From: Liolophura sinensis | Taxonomy: Eukaryota; Mollusca; Polyplacophora; Chitonida; Chitonidae | Reading direction: 5' to 3' | NCBI RefSeq assembly: GCF_032854445.1 | Contig: NC_088301.1 | Span: 41,289,116-41,353,115, forward strand | DNA: 64,000 bases | Shown: piece by piece, positions 1 through 12,345 of the stretch | Numbering within the stretch: the stretch's first letter is position 1 | Layout of the letters: each line of letters starts with the position of its first letter | Position numbers and translations under genes: made by a program | Notes under the pieces: generated by a model | The model's database searches: none | What the model was told of the DNA's origin: nothing | What the model saw: the letters and a program-made list of their open reading frames with translations, nothing else

Positions 1-454
1 AACTTCGTGCATGCAGTTTTTGACTACAAATATATTTTTGCATTTCCAAAGCAACTAATGGTATACAGAAGCTGTAGATATACTCGGAATAATGGGCTTT
101 CAGTGACGTGGAAATCTATATAGATTTTGAAAAGTAATCTCGACATTTACTGGTATTTTTATAGAAGGTATTGTTTAGTACAGGGGGTATGCCTTGCTTG
201 GAATATGTAGAGGATGTGATTATGATATAATCATTGTACATCACAAGTCAACTGCGAGTCCATAATTTTGTTTTCATTCCATTTTGGCAATCTGTGATGA
301 TGTAATAAAGGAATGAAAATCTGTGGTGAACTCAACTGTGAAATCGAAGCTAAACAGGTTTGCTGTATTCATTCTTCCATCAGGTAATGTAAATGCGTAC
401 GTGGTAAGGTCTGTCAGAAACCTACATATGGTGGAGGGTTTCACCAAGACCGTT

Positions 455-553
455 TTCTCCGGAGGGTTTTCTCCCATCATCATGTTGGCCGTCGTCGTCT
501 AAGTGAAATATTTTTGAATACGGCGTAAAACACCAATCAATCAAATAAATAAA
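455..553 (+). repeat. SINE family 1, 3' fragment
   Basis: This matches the 3' half of the full-length SINE at 12013-12232: a run ending in GTCGTCTAAGTGAAATATTT, then TACGGCGTAAAACACCAATC and an AAATAAATAAA tail. The tRNA-derived head is missing. Such 5' truncation is usual for SINEs copied by reverse transcription. Confidence 0.75.
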
Positions 554-3500
554 ATTACTAAATAATGTAAATGTGCGATAGTACAGACCAATAATTGTTA
601 TATTAGATGACTTTATGATGAAATTGTAAATACTTATCTGTATTGCGTGAATGATTTTAACTATCTTTGTCATGCGCAAAACGTCCATTGCAAAGGGCCT
701 CTGCGATATATGCGACAGTTATATATTACTGTGTCCGGTTATTTCTTCACATTTGTCAACTCAAGGCCTATGCAATTCATTTTATACACATTAATGTATA
801 TTTACGACAGAAATGTATGTTTGATGATACAAAACATATTTTCCTACCAGACTTTTACAAAATGTGTTGGGTCGCCATTATTAATTTAATGCATGCATAA
901 TTGAACTGCATGGTCACAGTTTTTGTGGTTTGTCGATTAAATGTAGAAATTTGATTTTCAAGGCATTATAAATGATCCATGAACCAGTTGTGTCCAGATA
1001 CGATTTCTGAAAAAAGAGGCTTTAAGTGTCAGTCTTCAGGGTGAAATCCATTTTTTTTACTGTATATCTGTTAACATATATGCCCGCATTATGTGTATGG
1101 CCGTGTAATGCGTTTGAGGCAGTCTCTGCAATTTTTGCATTCTTACTAGTATGAGTGACATTTTGGAACTGCAAATATAATTTATTTATACTCCATAAAG
1201 ATGCACTTGATTGATCCTTTTTTAGGAAACCACCTGTTCCATATATTAAAATGAACATTCCATTCTCTCATATATGCTTTGTTTCTGAAAACCAGTGGGT
1301 ATTTTAAAATAGTAAGTAAAAGAAAGCCAGGAATTGGTGTTTCGTTGTTGTTTGTTCGTCATTTGTTGTTTTTTTTATTTTGTGGGGTTAATGGTACCGC
1401 ACCTATATGCGAACTGCGTGTACATTATTAATGCTTATTTAGTTCGAATTCTCTTCCTACATCTGAGCAGAAATGTCACAATGAGTAGGGCCTATATCCT
1501 ATATGGCAGTCGGCCTGGTACAGAAACCCTATTCATCAATAATCCAGACATTAGACTATACTATACACCTATACAGTAAACCGACACTAGCACATGCCCT
1601 ATAATTACCCGAATAAATCCAACATAGAACTATGTTTGTACCCTGAGTAACACTTGTATACTATAGTAAACCAAACTATAATTACGACAATGCACTACGC
1701 CAACAGCTAAAAATTAATTTAATTCTTTATTTGTGTTACGAACATTTCCCCCAGCCTAAAGGCCACGAGGGGATATCCTAAACAACAGAGGAAAAATATA
1801 TACACAGATTAGTACAGAAAATATATGACATGTATATATCACTTGACAGAATAAGGCGAAGGGAACGAAAATCAAGATTAAAATTGAGTTCTGTTCTTGA
1901 AGATAGGAAAACGTTAGTACAAACATGCTAGAATAGGTCATATTACTACTGGGCCGTTTTGGTGATTCTAACGGACATAAAAAATATGCATAGACTTTAA
2001 ATCAATTTATTTTCATCAACGCTACGCTCAGGTGATCCAAATGAAAGTATATATAGTAAATATGCATACAGTAACTTTGTAAATAGAATGAGTAGTTCTG
2101 ATACTTTTGAGTACATGCGTTCTGTGGGTGGTATAAGCTGAGCAATCAAGGAAATGATGATAGGTATTTTCACACATATAATTGTATTTATTGTGAATAA
2201 TAGTGTATTTACTGATATCCCCACGAAGAGCGCTAATCAGTCCCATTCTCCTGTACAGAGTACAGTGGAGGGAAAAATGTCCAATAAGCTGTACACAGAG
2301 GCAGGTTCACAGTTAATGTTTTGAGAGTACAGAATGCTCTTAACCCTTTTGAAAAAAGAGTTTTAATTTGGTTGTCTTATAGGCAAGAAGAAACGGAGGC
2401 AAATCCTGAATCCTGCATTTAAAGTATCGAAAGTGATCTTTGTTCCTAAAACCGTTGGCATCTAATTCATTGTTATGTCTTGCTGCATGAAGCAGTTGTC
2501 AAAAAAATATACTCATATTCGTTAGGAGACCTTATTAAGCCAAGGTACAATATTATCATGGTCATTCTAGTAAGAGTTCGATTGACCCGACTCATGATAC
2601 TCAGTTTCATGTTTCTTTACATCTTACATTTTCATGCCATTTACCATTGTGCAACAGAATAATTTCGAGATGTTTGTGGAATAGCATACTATTGACCTTT
2701 ACGCCATCTAAATACAATGTCGGATATAAGGGGTTATTTTTCAAGGATATTTTTTTCAAAGATGAACAGTTTTAGCTGGATTAAGTACCACAATCCATGG
2801 GATAACCCAGTTTGACGAACGAACAGGTACACGATTAAGTCTCGGATGTTGCCAAGTCTACAATTTCTTCAAACAGACATGTATCATCTCAGAATATGTT
2901 AATATTAGATTGATTCAGTATTCATACTAACGTAATTGATAAAGATCAAGCAAACAAGTCTGTGTACGACCGAGACGTGATTCCGTAACATTTCCAAAAT
3001 GGCATGACAGCTACTGTCTGACGAGGGGCAAAATGAGATGCGAAGAATTTACAAAATTCCTTCGTTTTTTTCGACGTCACGTGATACGTTTTGGCCATTA
3101 GCAAGAGCAGGAATGTATTAAATTTTGCCGAGTTTAACCTTGCAGAGTCTTCATTATTGACCAGTGCGCCTTAGTATCTAACCCTCCAACCAAGGTTTGT
3201 TAAATGTCTGAAGTAAAACGCTTGACGTTTGGCAGTATAAGCCTCCCTTCAACCTTAAAAGCTCTGTTCAGAAATTTAAAAACGCTTGAACGAATTAGAC
3301 TATACACGTACATCCCACATCAATATTCGTTATAGGCGACCTTGGGATACGCATTCACAGAATAAATTACGTGTTACATAAAAGGACACAGACCACGTGA
3401 CACTTGCCGCGTTGTGAGTATTTAACGACTCTTCACGCTCTCATTTGCCAGTTTTGTGTGTGACTGGATAGTCACACTCAAGCCATTGCAAGCGTTCACT

Positions 3501-3989
3501 CATTAAAGCATTCTTTGCTCGTCTGGTGACATAGATGCACAGAAACTATAGAAGCTCGTGGTGGACACACCCGTTACTGATTTACTATTTTCATTTTGAC
3601 CGTTTTTCTGTCAGTGACCTTGAAAACACGTTAGTGACATGACTTGGGTAACCACTTTTGTCTGCTCATCGACAACAGTTTGTTATTCGACCATGAATAG
3701 AAAGAAAAAGACAGTACTTTGTTCAGTCCAACAACTTCTGCTTTCAGAAGATATCACTAACAGCATCAAATGATGTAACAGAAAGAAGACAGTATAAAAG
3801 GATACATTTGAAGTCTAATACAGACCTTACGAAAGCTCTCGTTACCGTTACATGTAAGAAAAACGTTTATAGTACAGTACATGTTATAATAGTCAAGCCA
3901 TTTGTGAGACAACTCCATAGTCAATTATACATCCCTTATAGCTAAATACATTACATACACTTAATCATTAGCATATCGTGTGGAAATGG

Positions 3990-4085
3990 CCTTGCGACTT
4001 TTGACCTGGAACGTCCTTATCGGTTAACGGCTGGTGTACAAATGTCTGTTTCGGCGCATAAATTCATCAATTAACGTAAGCTGAA
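3990..4085 (+). repeat. Repeat B copy (partial)
   Basis: It contains the core of Repeat B: GACCTGGAACGTCC, then CGGTTAACGGCTGGTGTAC, then TGTCTGTTTCGGCGCATA. The same order recurs at 6300-6400 on this strand and at 57355-57440 and 58565-58640 on the other. The family is unnamed and no coding region is seen in it. Confidence 0.6.
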
Positions 4086-5299
4086 AAAGATTTTTGCCAC
4101 TTACCATATCAAAAAGGCTCATTTTCATTTGGCTAATTCCAATGTGTTTTGCCAGTCGAGATATCTGTCATTTAAGTCGCCCAAAATCAACATTTCTTTA
4201 AGATTTTCTGTTAATACTGACGTAAAAGTGTCATCCAGATTATTAAGAAAAATTCTGGTAAATGAGCCGATTAATTAGGAGGGCGATGACAGCAGTCAGC
4301 ACGTGTTTTTATTATGTTTCACCATGATCCATAACATTTCAGTGTCATTCTCTAAATACGTCTAGTGATATCCGTGTCTGTCTCTACAACTTCTCTATAT
4401 AAACTAACCATCTAGATTATCTGTATCTCCAGGAATGTCACCACTAAGCCACGTTACACTAACACAAATAACATCATAATTACCTCTAACTTAAAATAAG
4501 ATGAGAGCTGATCACCACCTTAAGGATTAAAATAAACTGGGGGTTCCGCTTTTCTGTGTACGTCACCATACCCCAATAGCTGTTCCATATATGTAACTAA
4601 TAAGTGACGTGTAACTAATCGCTGCTCTGTATCAACTTATGTAAATTTATGCTGTATGCCGGTAATAAACAGAGATAACAATTGAAAGCACATGCACTAA
4701 AACTCCACGAACATGCTCAACTACTCAAACACAGTATGCAACTTGCCTACAAAAATAAATATGACTAACATTTGATTGAATTATTATTATTTCTTGACGA
4801 AACAAATCGAAATGATTTGAAACCATAGCCTCTCGAGAAATGATGAATGCCAACAAGGATTCCAATAATTTAGTCAGACATATTACTGAATACATATATA
4901 CACACTTACATGTATATACGCACCTTGCAGTGCGCATGCAAACGCACTCGTGCACATACATATACAAAAGAATCGTTTAAACAGTGCAACTGATTTGTCG
5001 TATGAACCCGACAAATTCGTCTATAGTTCAATGAAATTAGGGGAAATGTATTACCTTTGTCGCGTTGCAAGGCGTGAGCTGTGCGTGGTGAATTTTTAGT
5101 CTCAGTGTGCAAGGTTAATTTCGACATTGATTCAATCATATCTTATGTTGCTTGAAACATAAAGGTTGTCCCATTGCCAACATATTACAGTGCATGATGT
5201 ATTAATGACTGGCAGACAGCATCAGACCCTCACAAAATCACAATATGCACAATATTATAGATGCCAGACCAAACAGTATCGCTGGACATTCCCGTTCAT

Positions 5300-5380
5300 G
5301 CCAGTTTTGGCAGCATTTGAGATTGAACCTCGCTCTCCTATATGGGAGGCGAGCGTTCTAAATGGATACGTGTGAACAGA
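5300..5380 (-). repeat. tRNA-like SINE head fragment
   Basis: On the minus strand this reads like the anticodon arm and T arm of a glycine-type tRNA: GAACGCTCGCCTCCCATATA, a pairing arm, then a B-box-like GAGGTTCAATCTC. The D arm and acceptor stem do not fold convincingly, so it is read as a decayed tRNA-derived SINE head and not a working tRNA gene. Confidence 0.35.
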
Positions 5381-5584
5381 CAAAGATTGTGTACATTAAT
5401 TTCGTACATTGTAACAATGACAACTCTTCATTTGAAAGACTAGATGCATTTGAAAGTCTTTGATTGATTTTAAAGTTTCATTGTCACTGCTTGTAGCTTA
5501 ATGTGTGCATTGGTGAGATACGCATTTTACAGGGAAGCGGACTGTAGCGCAGTGAGTAAGATGTGTAAACAATTCATGTAAATG

Positions 5585-6405
5585 TAAATAAATGTGTAAA
5601 TAAATATGAACAGAGGGTCCAGAATCTCTAGCGTTCTGCATCAAGAATGTGTCTGATTCCCCTTAACCCGGGGCTATAGAAGCTGTATATTCATCGTGTT
5701 GAAATAGATCGCCACGTTCTATATATGAACGGTCGCATTCAAAGTGCAACTTTGATCACAGACAACTGATATATCCTAGCGTTTAACACCATTTGAATAC
5801 CGATTTAACCCATTGGCCTAGAACATTCCTTGCTTCCTCATTTCCAACATAACTGAGTGAGTCAGAGCGTGCTTGGGGTTTAACGTTGTACATAACAATC
5901 TTTCATTCATATGACTCAGAAGAGACCTTAAAGTGCATGTACTGTGCCTCCTAGTTGCAGGACGGGTTTCTACCACTCTTTTATCGAGTACTACTTCACT
6001 GAGGCCACTTACCAAAGACAAGTAAGTGGCCACACCCGAGCCATTATACTAATACGGGTCAACCAGTCGTCGCTATCCCCTTAATGCTGAACGCCAAGCG
6101 AAGATGCTATATATTCCTATTTTTAAGGTCTTAGGACTGACCCCTGACCAACCACCTCCCGAAGCGAAAGCGAAAGCTCTGCCAACTGGGCTGTCGGGGC
6201 CAGTGCCAACCTAATTGAAGACTGATTCTCCTTGTCCTAATTTAATAGTTGATATACTTTCTTAGTTCTTTGATGGTTTGTGTTGAACGTCGTTTTGGGA
6301 ATAGGCTTTGCGATTCCTGACTTGGAACGTCCATTTCTTGATTTACGGGTGGAATACCAATTTCTGTTTCGACTCATAAATTCCCGACCGTGATTAATGT
6401 GCGTA
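5585..6405 (+). repeat. Repeat B copy split by a SINE insertion
   Basis: The left part (about 5585-5845) matches the outer part of the Repeat B copy at 57505-57660, including GTCCAGAATCTCT and CCTAGAACATTCCTTGC. The right part (about 6206-6405) matches its inner part: ATATACTTTCTTAGTTCTTT, GGTTTGTGTT, GACTTGGAACGTCC. Between them sits a separate minus-strand SINE. This gives the order of events: Repeat B first, SINE later. Confidence 0.6.
5845..6205 (-). repeat. SINE family 2, near full length
   Basis: On the minus strand it starts with a tRNA-like head (GCCCAGTTGGCAGAGC as A box, then a degenerate CGGGAGGTGGTTGGTCAGG in place of the B box). It runs through GCATCTTCGCTTGGCGTTCA, GGGGATAGCGACGACTGGTT and ends GTTAAACCCCAAGC then a CTGACTCACTCAG tail. 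I remember this layout as a common molluscan SINE, but the family name is not certain. It lies inside a Repeat B copy. No second copy was noticed in the window. Confidence 0.65.
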
Positions 6406-6574
6406 TTCTATCCTGACCTTCCTAGGGAATCTAGGGTTTGTAGTGGCTTTGGAGACAGCAAACCGTTGAAGGCCTTCGTAGGGCTGCTTAGACAATTTCC
6501 TTTTTGTCTTTCACCTTGCATGGTCTGTACGTCACACTTGTGAAAGTTCATCATAAACTTACCAAAATTTATTG

Positions 6575-6680
6575 GTTTACTTCGGGCGCTCTGGCTCCTC
6601 CACCCATAAAACTGGCCGCCATCATGTAAGGAAAATATTTTTGAATAAGATGTTAAACTACAACCAACCAATCATTCCAT
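6575..6680 (+). repeat. SINE family 1-like, degenerate 3' fragment
   Basis: The order of words follows the SINE 3' half: CTGGCCGCCATCATGTAAG, then AAAATATTTTTGAATAAGAT, then CAACCAACCAATC. Many differences from the other copies suggest an old insertion. A still weaker piece may follow at 6920-6975. Confidence 0.45.
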
Positions 6681-7399
6681 CAGTCAGCCTCAGGCTTTCT
6701 CAGTTGTTTAGTCATTTTGTATTGCCATTAATTTGGAGGTTGATCATTCGATTGAGCCTGTCTGTATTAAAACGATAGCGGTTTGTATTAAACGAGACTT
6801 ACTTCTTTAAATTTTTAGACATTTTTACATCCCTTTTGTCACTAAGCCTGACTACTAATAGGGTCGAACTTCCTCTCTGGTAGTACGAGGGAAGGTCTCC
6901 TTAGCTTGTGGTCATGGATTTCCCCCGACCTCTAACTTAAATATTCTTGGGTACGTCATTTAAATAAATAAATCGGATTGAGATTGTCAGGATATGAAAT
7001 ATTATACTTTTCATTTATTATTGTTCTTTTTATGCATAAATTTAAGCAACAAACAGTAAAAACCGCGAATGAGGTAACTGAGAGTGTCAGGCTTTCGAAT
7101 ATCATTTCATTATTTCATTGTCCTCTATCTCACCCAGATTATGTTACTAGCTCGGCGAATGCGATTGGTTATCTCCCTTGTATCATGCTGCAATTCCTCT
7201 CCTTTATGCGCCCCAGGATTATCACCTCAACTGCTCAATGGTCAACGACGCTAAACTTCAATTCTGAATTAAATGATCTTCCTAAATTTATAGCTGATAG
7301 TTCTTGTTGGATTAAATAAATCTACATCTTTCGTGTTTGTGCAAATGTTGACTGAAACTAAACTTGAAGCACTTATTACATGCGTACCATATCTATAAA

Positions 7400-7510
7400 G
7401 CGCATAGTTAGTGAACCCAGAGTAGCGATGACAGTGTGATATCTGGTAAATGACCACACGTAACCAGTCAAATACAGCCTCTCGTCAATTTACCTCAGTC
7501 ATTGTTCGTT
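7400..7510 (-). repeat. Repeat A copy
   Basis: Read on the minus strand it follows the Repeat A core: ACTGAGGTAAATTGACGAGA, GGCTGTATTTGACTGGTTAC, GTGTGGTCATTTACCAGATA, TCACACTGTCATCGCTACTC. It is adjacent to a Repeat B piece at 7600-7705, a pairing also seen at 56.9-58.9 kb. Confidence 0.65.
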
Positions 7511-7599
7511 TATTAAATTTTGCAGTGTACACAATAATTATTAGTAAGCAAAGTACAGAAAGGCGAGAGCTTTCTGTCGCGTTTGTGTCTCATAGCTTT

Positions 7600-7705
7600 T
7601 TTTAATTCCGCTTAACCCGGAGAAAGTGACCGTATCCGTATCAGTAGATTTACAGCAATATACTGTGTGCGTATATAAACAGTTACAAATAAAGGTCTTG
7701 CTTGG
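7600..7705 (+). repeat. Repeat B fragment
   Basis: TTTAATTCCGCTTAACCCGG followed by a TATATAAACAGTTACAA segment matches the same pair of words near 5655-5750 and 55995-56085. Only this part of the repeat is present. Confidence 0.45.
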
Positions 7706-7991
7706 TTTATTTTTGTTAGACATAGTATAACGGCTTGATCTCAATAATTGTATGTGAAGTGGGAATTGGCATTGTCCTTGTTTGACAGACAGCGAATGTC
7801 AGACTAGACACGTCAGGAAGCAAGACACCTGTAGTCAACTGTAATGTTAAATAATCAGGTGGCACCACAAATTGTATTCAGGAATAATTACTGCATTTCA
7901 CAAGGAAACAAATCCCGATGTTCGAAAATTTCGCTTGGGTAGCGAATCTTACGATAGATCTAGGTGTCAAAACACATTCGTATACCAAAGG

Positions 7992-8241
7992 ATAATTATT
8001 TAATTATTTATTTGATGGATGTTTTATGCCGTACTCAAGAATATTTGACTTATACGACGGCGGGGAGTGTTTTTAGTTCAGAGCCTGGGGGAAATTCATA
8101 CACGGGTTCCTGGCAGATCTTCCCATTTACGACCGGAGAGGAAGCCAGCAAGCGCTGGACGAAATCAGTGACCGCATTGGCGAGAGGCTGCTGGGTCATT
8201 GTTCTGCGCTCATGCTAATCAGCAGGCCACGGAGGACCCCC
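7992..8241 (-). repeat. SINE family 1, near full length
   Basis: The minus strand starts at GGGGGTCCTCCGTGGCCTGC and ends in AATAAATAATTAAATAATTA. It has a tRNA-like head, a central region with CGCTTGCTGGCTTCCTCTCC and the 3' part with CCGTCGTATAAGTCAAATAT and TTGAGTACGGCATAAAACAT. Its length of about 250 bp is like the copies at 12013 and 42978. Confidence 0.8.
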
Positions 8242-8994
8242 AGAGGCTATTTACCATTTTGAACTTAATAGGACATGTAATGTAAGCATAACAGGGGCAA
8301 ATTACGGACAAATAGAATAACGTTTTATGCAAGAAACTGGGAGTGGTGGTGTTAATGTCAATTCTTAACTGTGTGTTACATAGCAAGGTATGGAGATAAC
8401 ATATTACGAAAAAATCTGTCCTGCTAAAAAAGAATATTAGTTAATATATTCTTAGGTAGAACTTTTCAAAGAATACGTGGACTGAAATGCAAATATGGTA
8501 GCATTGCAATGCATCAAATTGACACTGATTTCCGAAAACATTTACAGTGTCTAAAGTCATGTAGCTAGGGGAGATAACTCACAACCAGTGTGTATGCTGA
8601 CAACCATTCCAAGAAAACATAACGGCTTACAGCAACAGTAGTTAAATGTAACAGACGTGACAATGGAATGATGCGTCATCTTCAGTAGCAAACAATTTTC
8701 AAAAATTCCTCTGATCTATGAAAAGCATGAAGAAATAATTAATGCCCATCTTGAATGCTAAGGAATTAAAAACTGAGAAATATCACACTGTTAAAAAATG
8801 TGATGAATCTGGAAAGATTTGAAATAGAGTCTCTACATTCAGCACGTGCGAATACTTGTAGAACGTGTTTAGATTTGCATTAGGACATGCTGATGGGCTA
8901 GAATGACAGAGGCCTGATATACCATTGCATTGTTTTCATGTGTGTGATTGTTAACTAAATTTTATAAAAACAGAAGATTGTGAGTATATCTACA

Positions 8995-9245
8995 GCAGTG
9001 ATGTCTAAATAAATTGCTGTTAACATTGCTGCACTTTCTTTTTACCTAATTCTGCTTAAACAACTCGGTCTGATGACGTATAAGTTGCTACTTTTAATCA
9101 TATACATGAACAGTTGGAATAAAAGCCTAAGGTAAACTAACAAGAGGCCGAATTACACCGGTGAAACGTGTGACCATCTGCCAAATATATCACAACGTCG
9201 TGACTGCTCTGGTTTTACTCTCTCTGCTGTTTTTATTCTTTTATA
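8995..9245 (+). repeat. Repeat A copy
   Basis: Words shared in order with the copies at 10175, 11690, 13155 and 20045 are CTAATTCTGCTTAAAC, ATGAACAGTTGGAATAAAA, CAAGAGGCCGAATTACACCG, CGTGTGACCATCTGCCAA, and GCTCTGGTTTTACTCTCTCT. It has no coding capacity and no clear terminal inverted repeat. A shorter related piece follows at 9395-9475. Confidence 0.7.
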
Positions 9246-9394
9246 TTCAGAGGTGCGCTGACATTCAGGATCTGTTAGAAATCTTACGTGCATCGACCTG
9301 CATTTAAGACGTTGTAATGCAAGATGGAGTCGGTGTGACCGCTGTAGCAAACATCCATTTATTTATTTATTTGCTTGGAGTGTTATTTGCTTGA

Positions 9395-9475
9395 GGTGAC
9401 AAAATCACCAGTTATGCATGTGACCATTGAGAACTACCACTGTCGTCACTTCACTCTCTATGCTGCAGTATTATA
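9395..9475 (+). repeat. Repeat A fragment
   Basis: GTGACCATTGAGAACTACCA, CTGTCGTCACTTCACTCTCT and ATGCTGCAGTATT follow the 3' part of the Repeat A core. The piece starts 150 bp after the preceding copy, so the two may derive from one nested or duplicated insertion. Confidence 0.45.
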
Positions 9476-10174
9476 TATTCCAAGAAGTGTTGTCAATCGT
9501 TAAGTCTAAATTTTTACATCAGTGCAATCCCACCTACACAGTTGTATTTTGGAAAGCCGGAATACATCCATGACGCACCATGGTCCTTCAGCATCAAACA
9601 ATAATATTGCCACCATGTACAAATCAAAAGTTGCAACTGACGCGCGATTTGTTGGTGTAACTTATTTAATATAACCATGCAGAATACACCTCTCAGCTTG
9701 AGTATTCATCGATTACCATTCACGATTCACCATCATTATAAACCATTTTTTTCTTCTTTCTTGGATATCTGCGTACTTCCAACATGGAGGGCGTATGGCG
9801 GACTAATATCTTTTTTTACACATCTCAAAAGTTTTTAAGTCAAAAAAGATAATGCGACCAAGATGATGTTGCCATTGTATTGGAACATCTACGATGTGAA
9901 AGAGACCAATGGTGATGGACTGTTGGACATTCACAAAATGACATCATGGAGGATACGAAAGAAGGTTCAGAGTGCACGGCTAAAGAAAAACAGGCTTCAA
10001 TATCAATTCGTTTATATCTCTGCAAAACAGCATCCTCACCAGGCGGTATTTTCAAAGTGACTTGGCATATTTCAGACCACACACTGTTCATTTATAGCTG
10101 ATCAGGTCAAGGAAGTAAATTGAACTTCCTAGTTTTATAGACTTCAGACGTAATGTCTTACCTGGATTCATATC

Positions 10175-10515
10175 TTCTGCTGCCTTCATCCCCGAGGTCT
10201 GATCCCTTTGTATTGTTTTAATGTGATGTTAAATGTGATGACAACATTTTGAGTAATTTTAGACAAGCTATGTCTAATAAAATGCGATTAACATCCTTGC
10301 ATTTTTTAAAAGTAATCCTGTCAAGCCATGGTGCTAGGGGACGTGTAAATTGCTACTATTCATGCATTTACATGAGCAGTTAGAATAAAACCTTGAACGA
10401 GGTAAATTGACAAGAGGCCGTATTTCACCGGTTACGTGTGACCATTTTCCAACTATCACACTGTCATCGCTTCTCCCGTTCTAATCTCTATACTGTAAGC
10501 CTTTTATATTATGTG
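10175..10515 (+). repeat. Repeat A, longest copy
   Basis: This copy spans most of the family: CTGCTGCCTTCATCCCCGAG, GATCCCTTTGTATTGTTTTA, AATGTGATGACAACATTTTG, CTAATAAAATGCGATTAACA, AGCCATGGTGCTAGGGGACG, then the core AGGTAAATTGACAAGAGGCC. It is about 340 bp with no reading frame of note. The class of mobile element is unknown; the absence of a poly-A or simple-repeat tail argues against a SINE. Confidence 0.65.
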
Positions 10516-11689
10516 CCGGCATATATGAATAATCTTATATGGATAGTTAATCTTATCTTACGAACTCTTTGTGTAGCTGGTATATATTGTTGGAATTTTA
10601 TTGGAAGACGGGAATATCTCTCCCCTTTACATTGCTATATGGTACAGAATCTTCGGCATCTGAGAAAACGTTGTATGTGACCAATTCCTGATGGTATTAA
10701 CTCATCGATCTTAAGCAAATCGCATGTAGAACAAAGGCACTCTACAGTAGGTTATCCTTGCTGTATTCCTAGAACAAAAAGAGCATTACGCGTTTAACAG
10801 TGTGTCAAAAGGTTACTTATGGATCGATTATGGATCACTACGATCCATCCACAGATGTTTTTGAGGGTTTCTACGTGAGGAGATATACACCGAGTCCTGG
10901 CCTAGCATTCGTCAGGTCGGCTCTGAGAATGTATGCCTTGACACATGAGTGACGTTAGCTCCAGGACAAGTGTAAAGTAACACTTGGGACGCGACATCCT
11001 AGCTTATCACAGCAACAAGTCTGAGTGCGAGACTCACCATGGACTACATGGGTGCACCTGCCATACACATACAACAACCGTCCCGGAGGAAGGAAACCAT
11101 GAAGTACTTTAACAGGTTATAAACAAATCAATGATCTATTTTTAATGCTAAAAAGCGACTAAATTGATTTATACAACTTTTTTTTAAAACACTGAATTAG
11201 TGCTTTCTAAAGAACTGCGACTTACTAATCTACCAGGTCGGTTGAAAAACAAAGAATTTTGTGTTATTTGTGTTTTCCCTAGTGGCAGAAACGCGACTCT
11301 GGAAATTAATTCTAAACCATTTAATAACTACGTGTCTCCATGTTATATACTGCATGTAGCCAACCATTTCGCTGTTCTTAGAGATAAATTATGCGATTTT
11401 AACATTCCCCACACAGTATATCGGAAGAAGCCATTAAAATTCTGTTTTTTTTATTATTCCAATTTCATGAAACGCAGAAGAAATTATATGTTGGGACTTC
11501 TATGTATTGCACTTCTTTTCATATATTTCCCATACAGTTCAACAACATATGCACTTTTAAACTGATCCTGATCGTTTTTTGAAAAGGTGCCGTTTTGTTT
11601 TACGTGCAAGTGACCCTGTTTGTCAGTCAACATATTGATTATGACTCTTTGCATTATTTTAATAAGTTTGTATGACAAATGTAACGACA

Positions 11690-11940
11690 ACACATGCAGG
11701 GCTGTCAGTAATTGTAGACCAGTATAACGTCTAATATATTGCAATTAACATGACACATTTTTGGGCCCAACCCTGCATACGCCGTGGTACTATAAGGGGT
11801 GTGTGTGTTAGTACCTTTTAAGCATAGACAACATCAGATGGATTAAAGCACTAACTGAGGTAAATTGACAGGATTTCATTGGTAATGTGTGTGACCATTT
11901 GCCAACCATCACACAGTTACTCTCTGTGCTGTACTAGACC
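11690..11940 (+). repeat. Repeat A copy
   Basis: It carries AATATATTGCAATTAACATG, CCGTGGTACTATAAGGGG, CTAACTGAGGTAAATTGACA, GTGTGACCATTTGCCAACCA and TACTCTCTGTGCTGTACT in the family order. Part of the CAAGAGGCCG core word is deleted. Confidence 0.6.
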
Positions 11941-11944
11941 GGTA

Positions 11945-12345
11945 ATAAAATTCTGCTGGTAGTATCAACATCCCCGAGGCCTGCTTCCTTTGAATTGGTT
12001 TTACAGAGAACTGAGGGGACCTCCGTGACCGAGGTGATTAGCGCGCCAGCGCGGCGCAATGGCCCAAGAGTCTCTCACCAATGCAATCGCTGTGAGTTCA
12101 AGTCCAGCTCATGCTGACTTCCTTTCCGGTCCTAAGTAGGAAGGTTTGCCTGCGAATGGTCGTAAATTTCCACCCACCATAATGCTAGCGGTCGTTGTAT
12201 AAGTGAAACACCAATCAGATAAATAAATAAAGATAACTGACAAGAGGCCGGATTTCAGCGGTAACATATACGTGAGACCGTGCATTTGCTAACTTTCACA
12301 CTGTCATCAATGCTCTGTTTTTACTCTCTTTACGTAAGATGTATC
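11945..12345 (+). repeat. Repeat A copy interrupted by a SINE
   Basis: The left part, 11950-12011, has TTCTGCTGGTAGTATCAACA and CCCCGAGGCCTGCTTCCTTT. The right part, 12233-12345, has AACTGACAAGAGGCCGGATT and TTTCACACTGTCATCAATGC. A family 1 SINE lies between. The middle of Repeat A is missing, so a deletion came before or with the insertion. Confidence 0.55.
12013..12232 (+). repeat. SINE family 1, full length
   Basis: A tRNA-derived head opens with GGGGACCTCCGTGACCGAGG and carries a B-box-like GTGAGTTCAAGTCC. A central part follows, then TAATGCTAGCGGTCGTTGTA, TAAGTGAAACACCAATCAGA and a TAAATAAATAAAG tail. At 220 bp it is the best plus-strand reference copy in the window. Layout and wording fit tRNA-derived SINEs widespread in molluscs; the exact family name is not certain. 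Confidence 0.8.

Larger units (their letters stand above)
1..5584. other. AT-rich intergenic DNA, no gene seen
   Basis: No stretch here shows paired splice sites, a recognisable protein domain or an RNA gene fold. Reading frames are short and of the length expected by chance. The only structured pieces are a SINE 3' fragment near 455-553, a Repeat B copy near 3990-4085 and a tRNA-like fragment near 5300-5380, listed separately. Confidence 0.6.
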
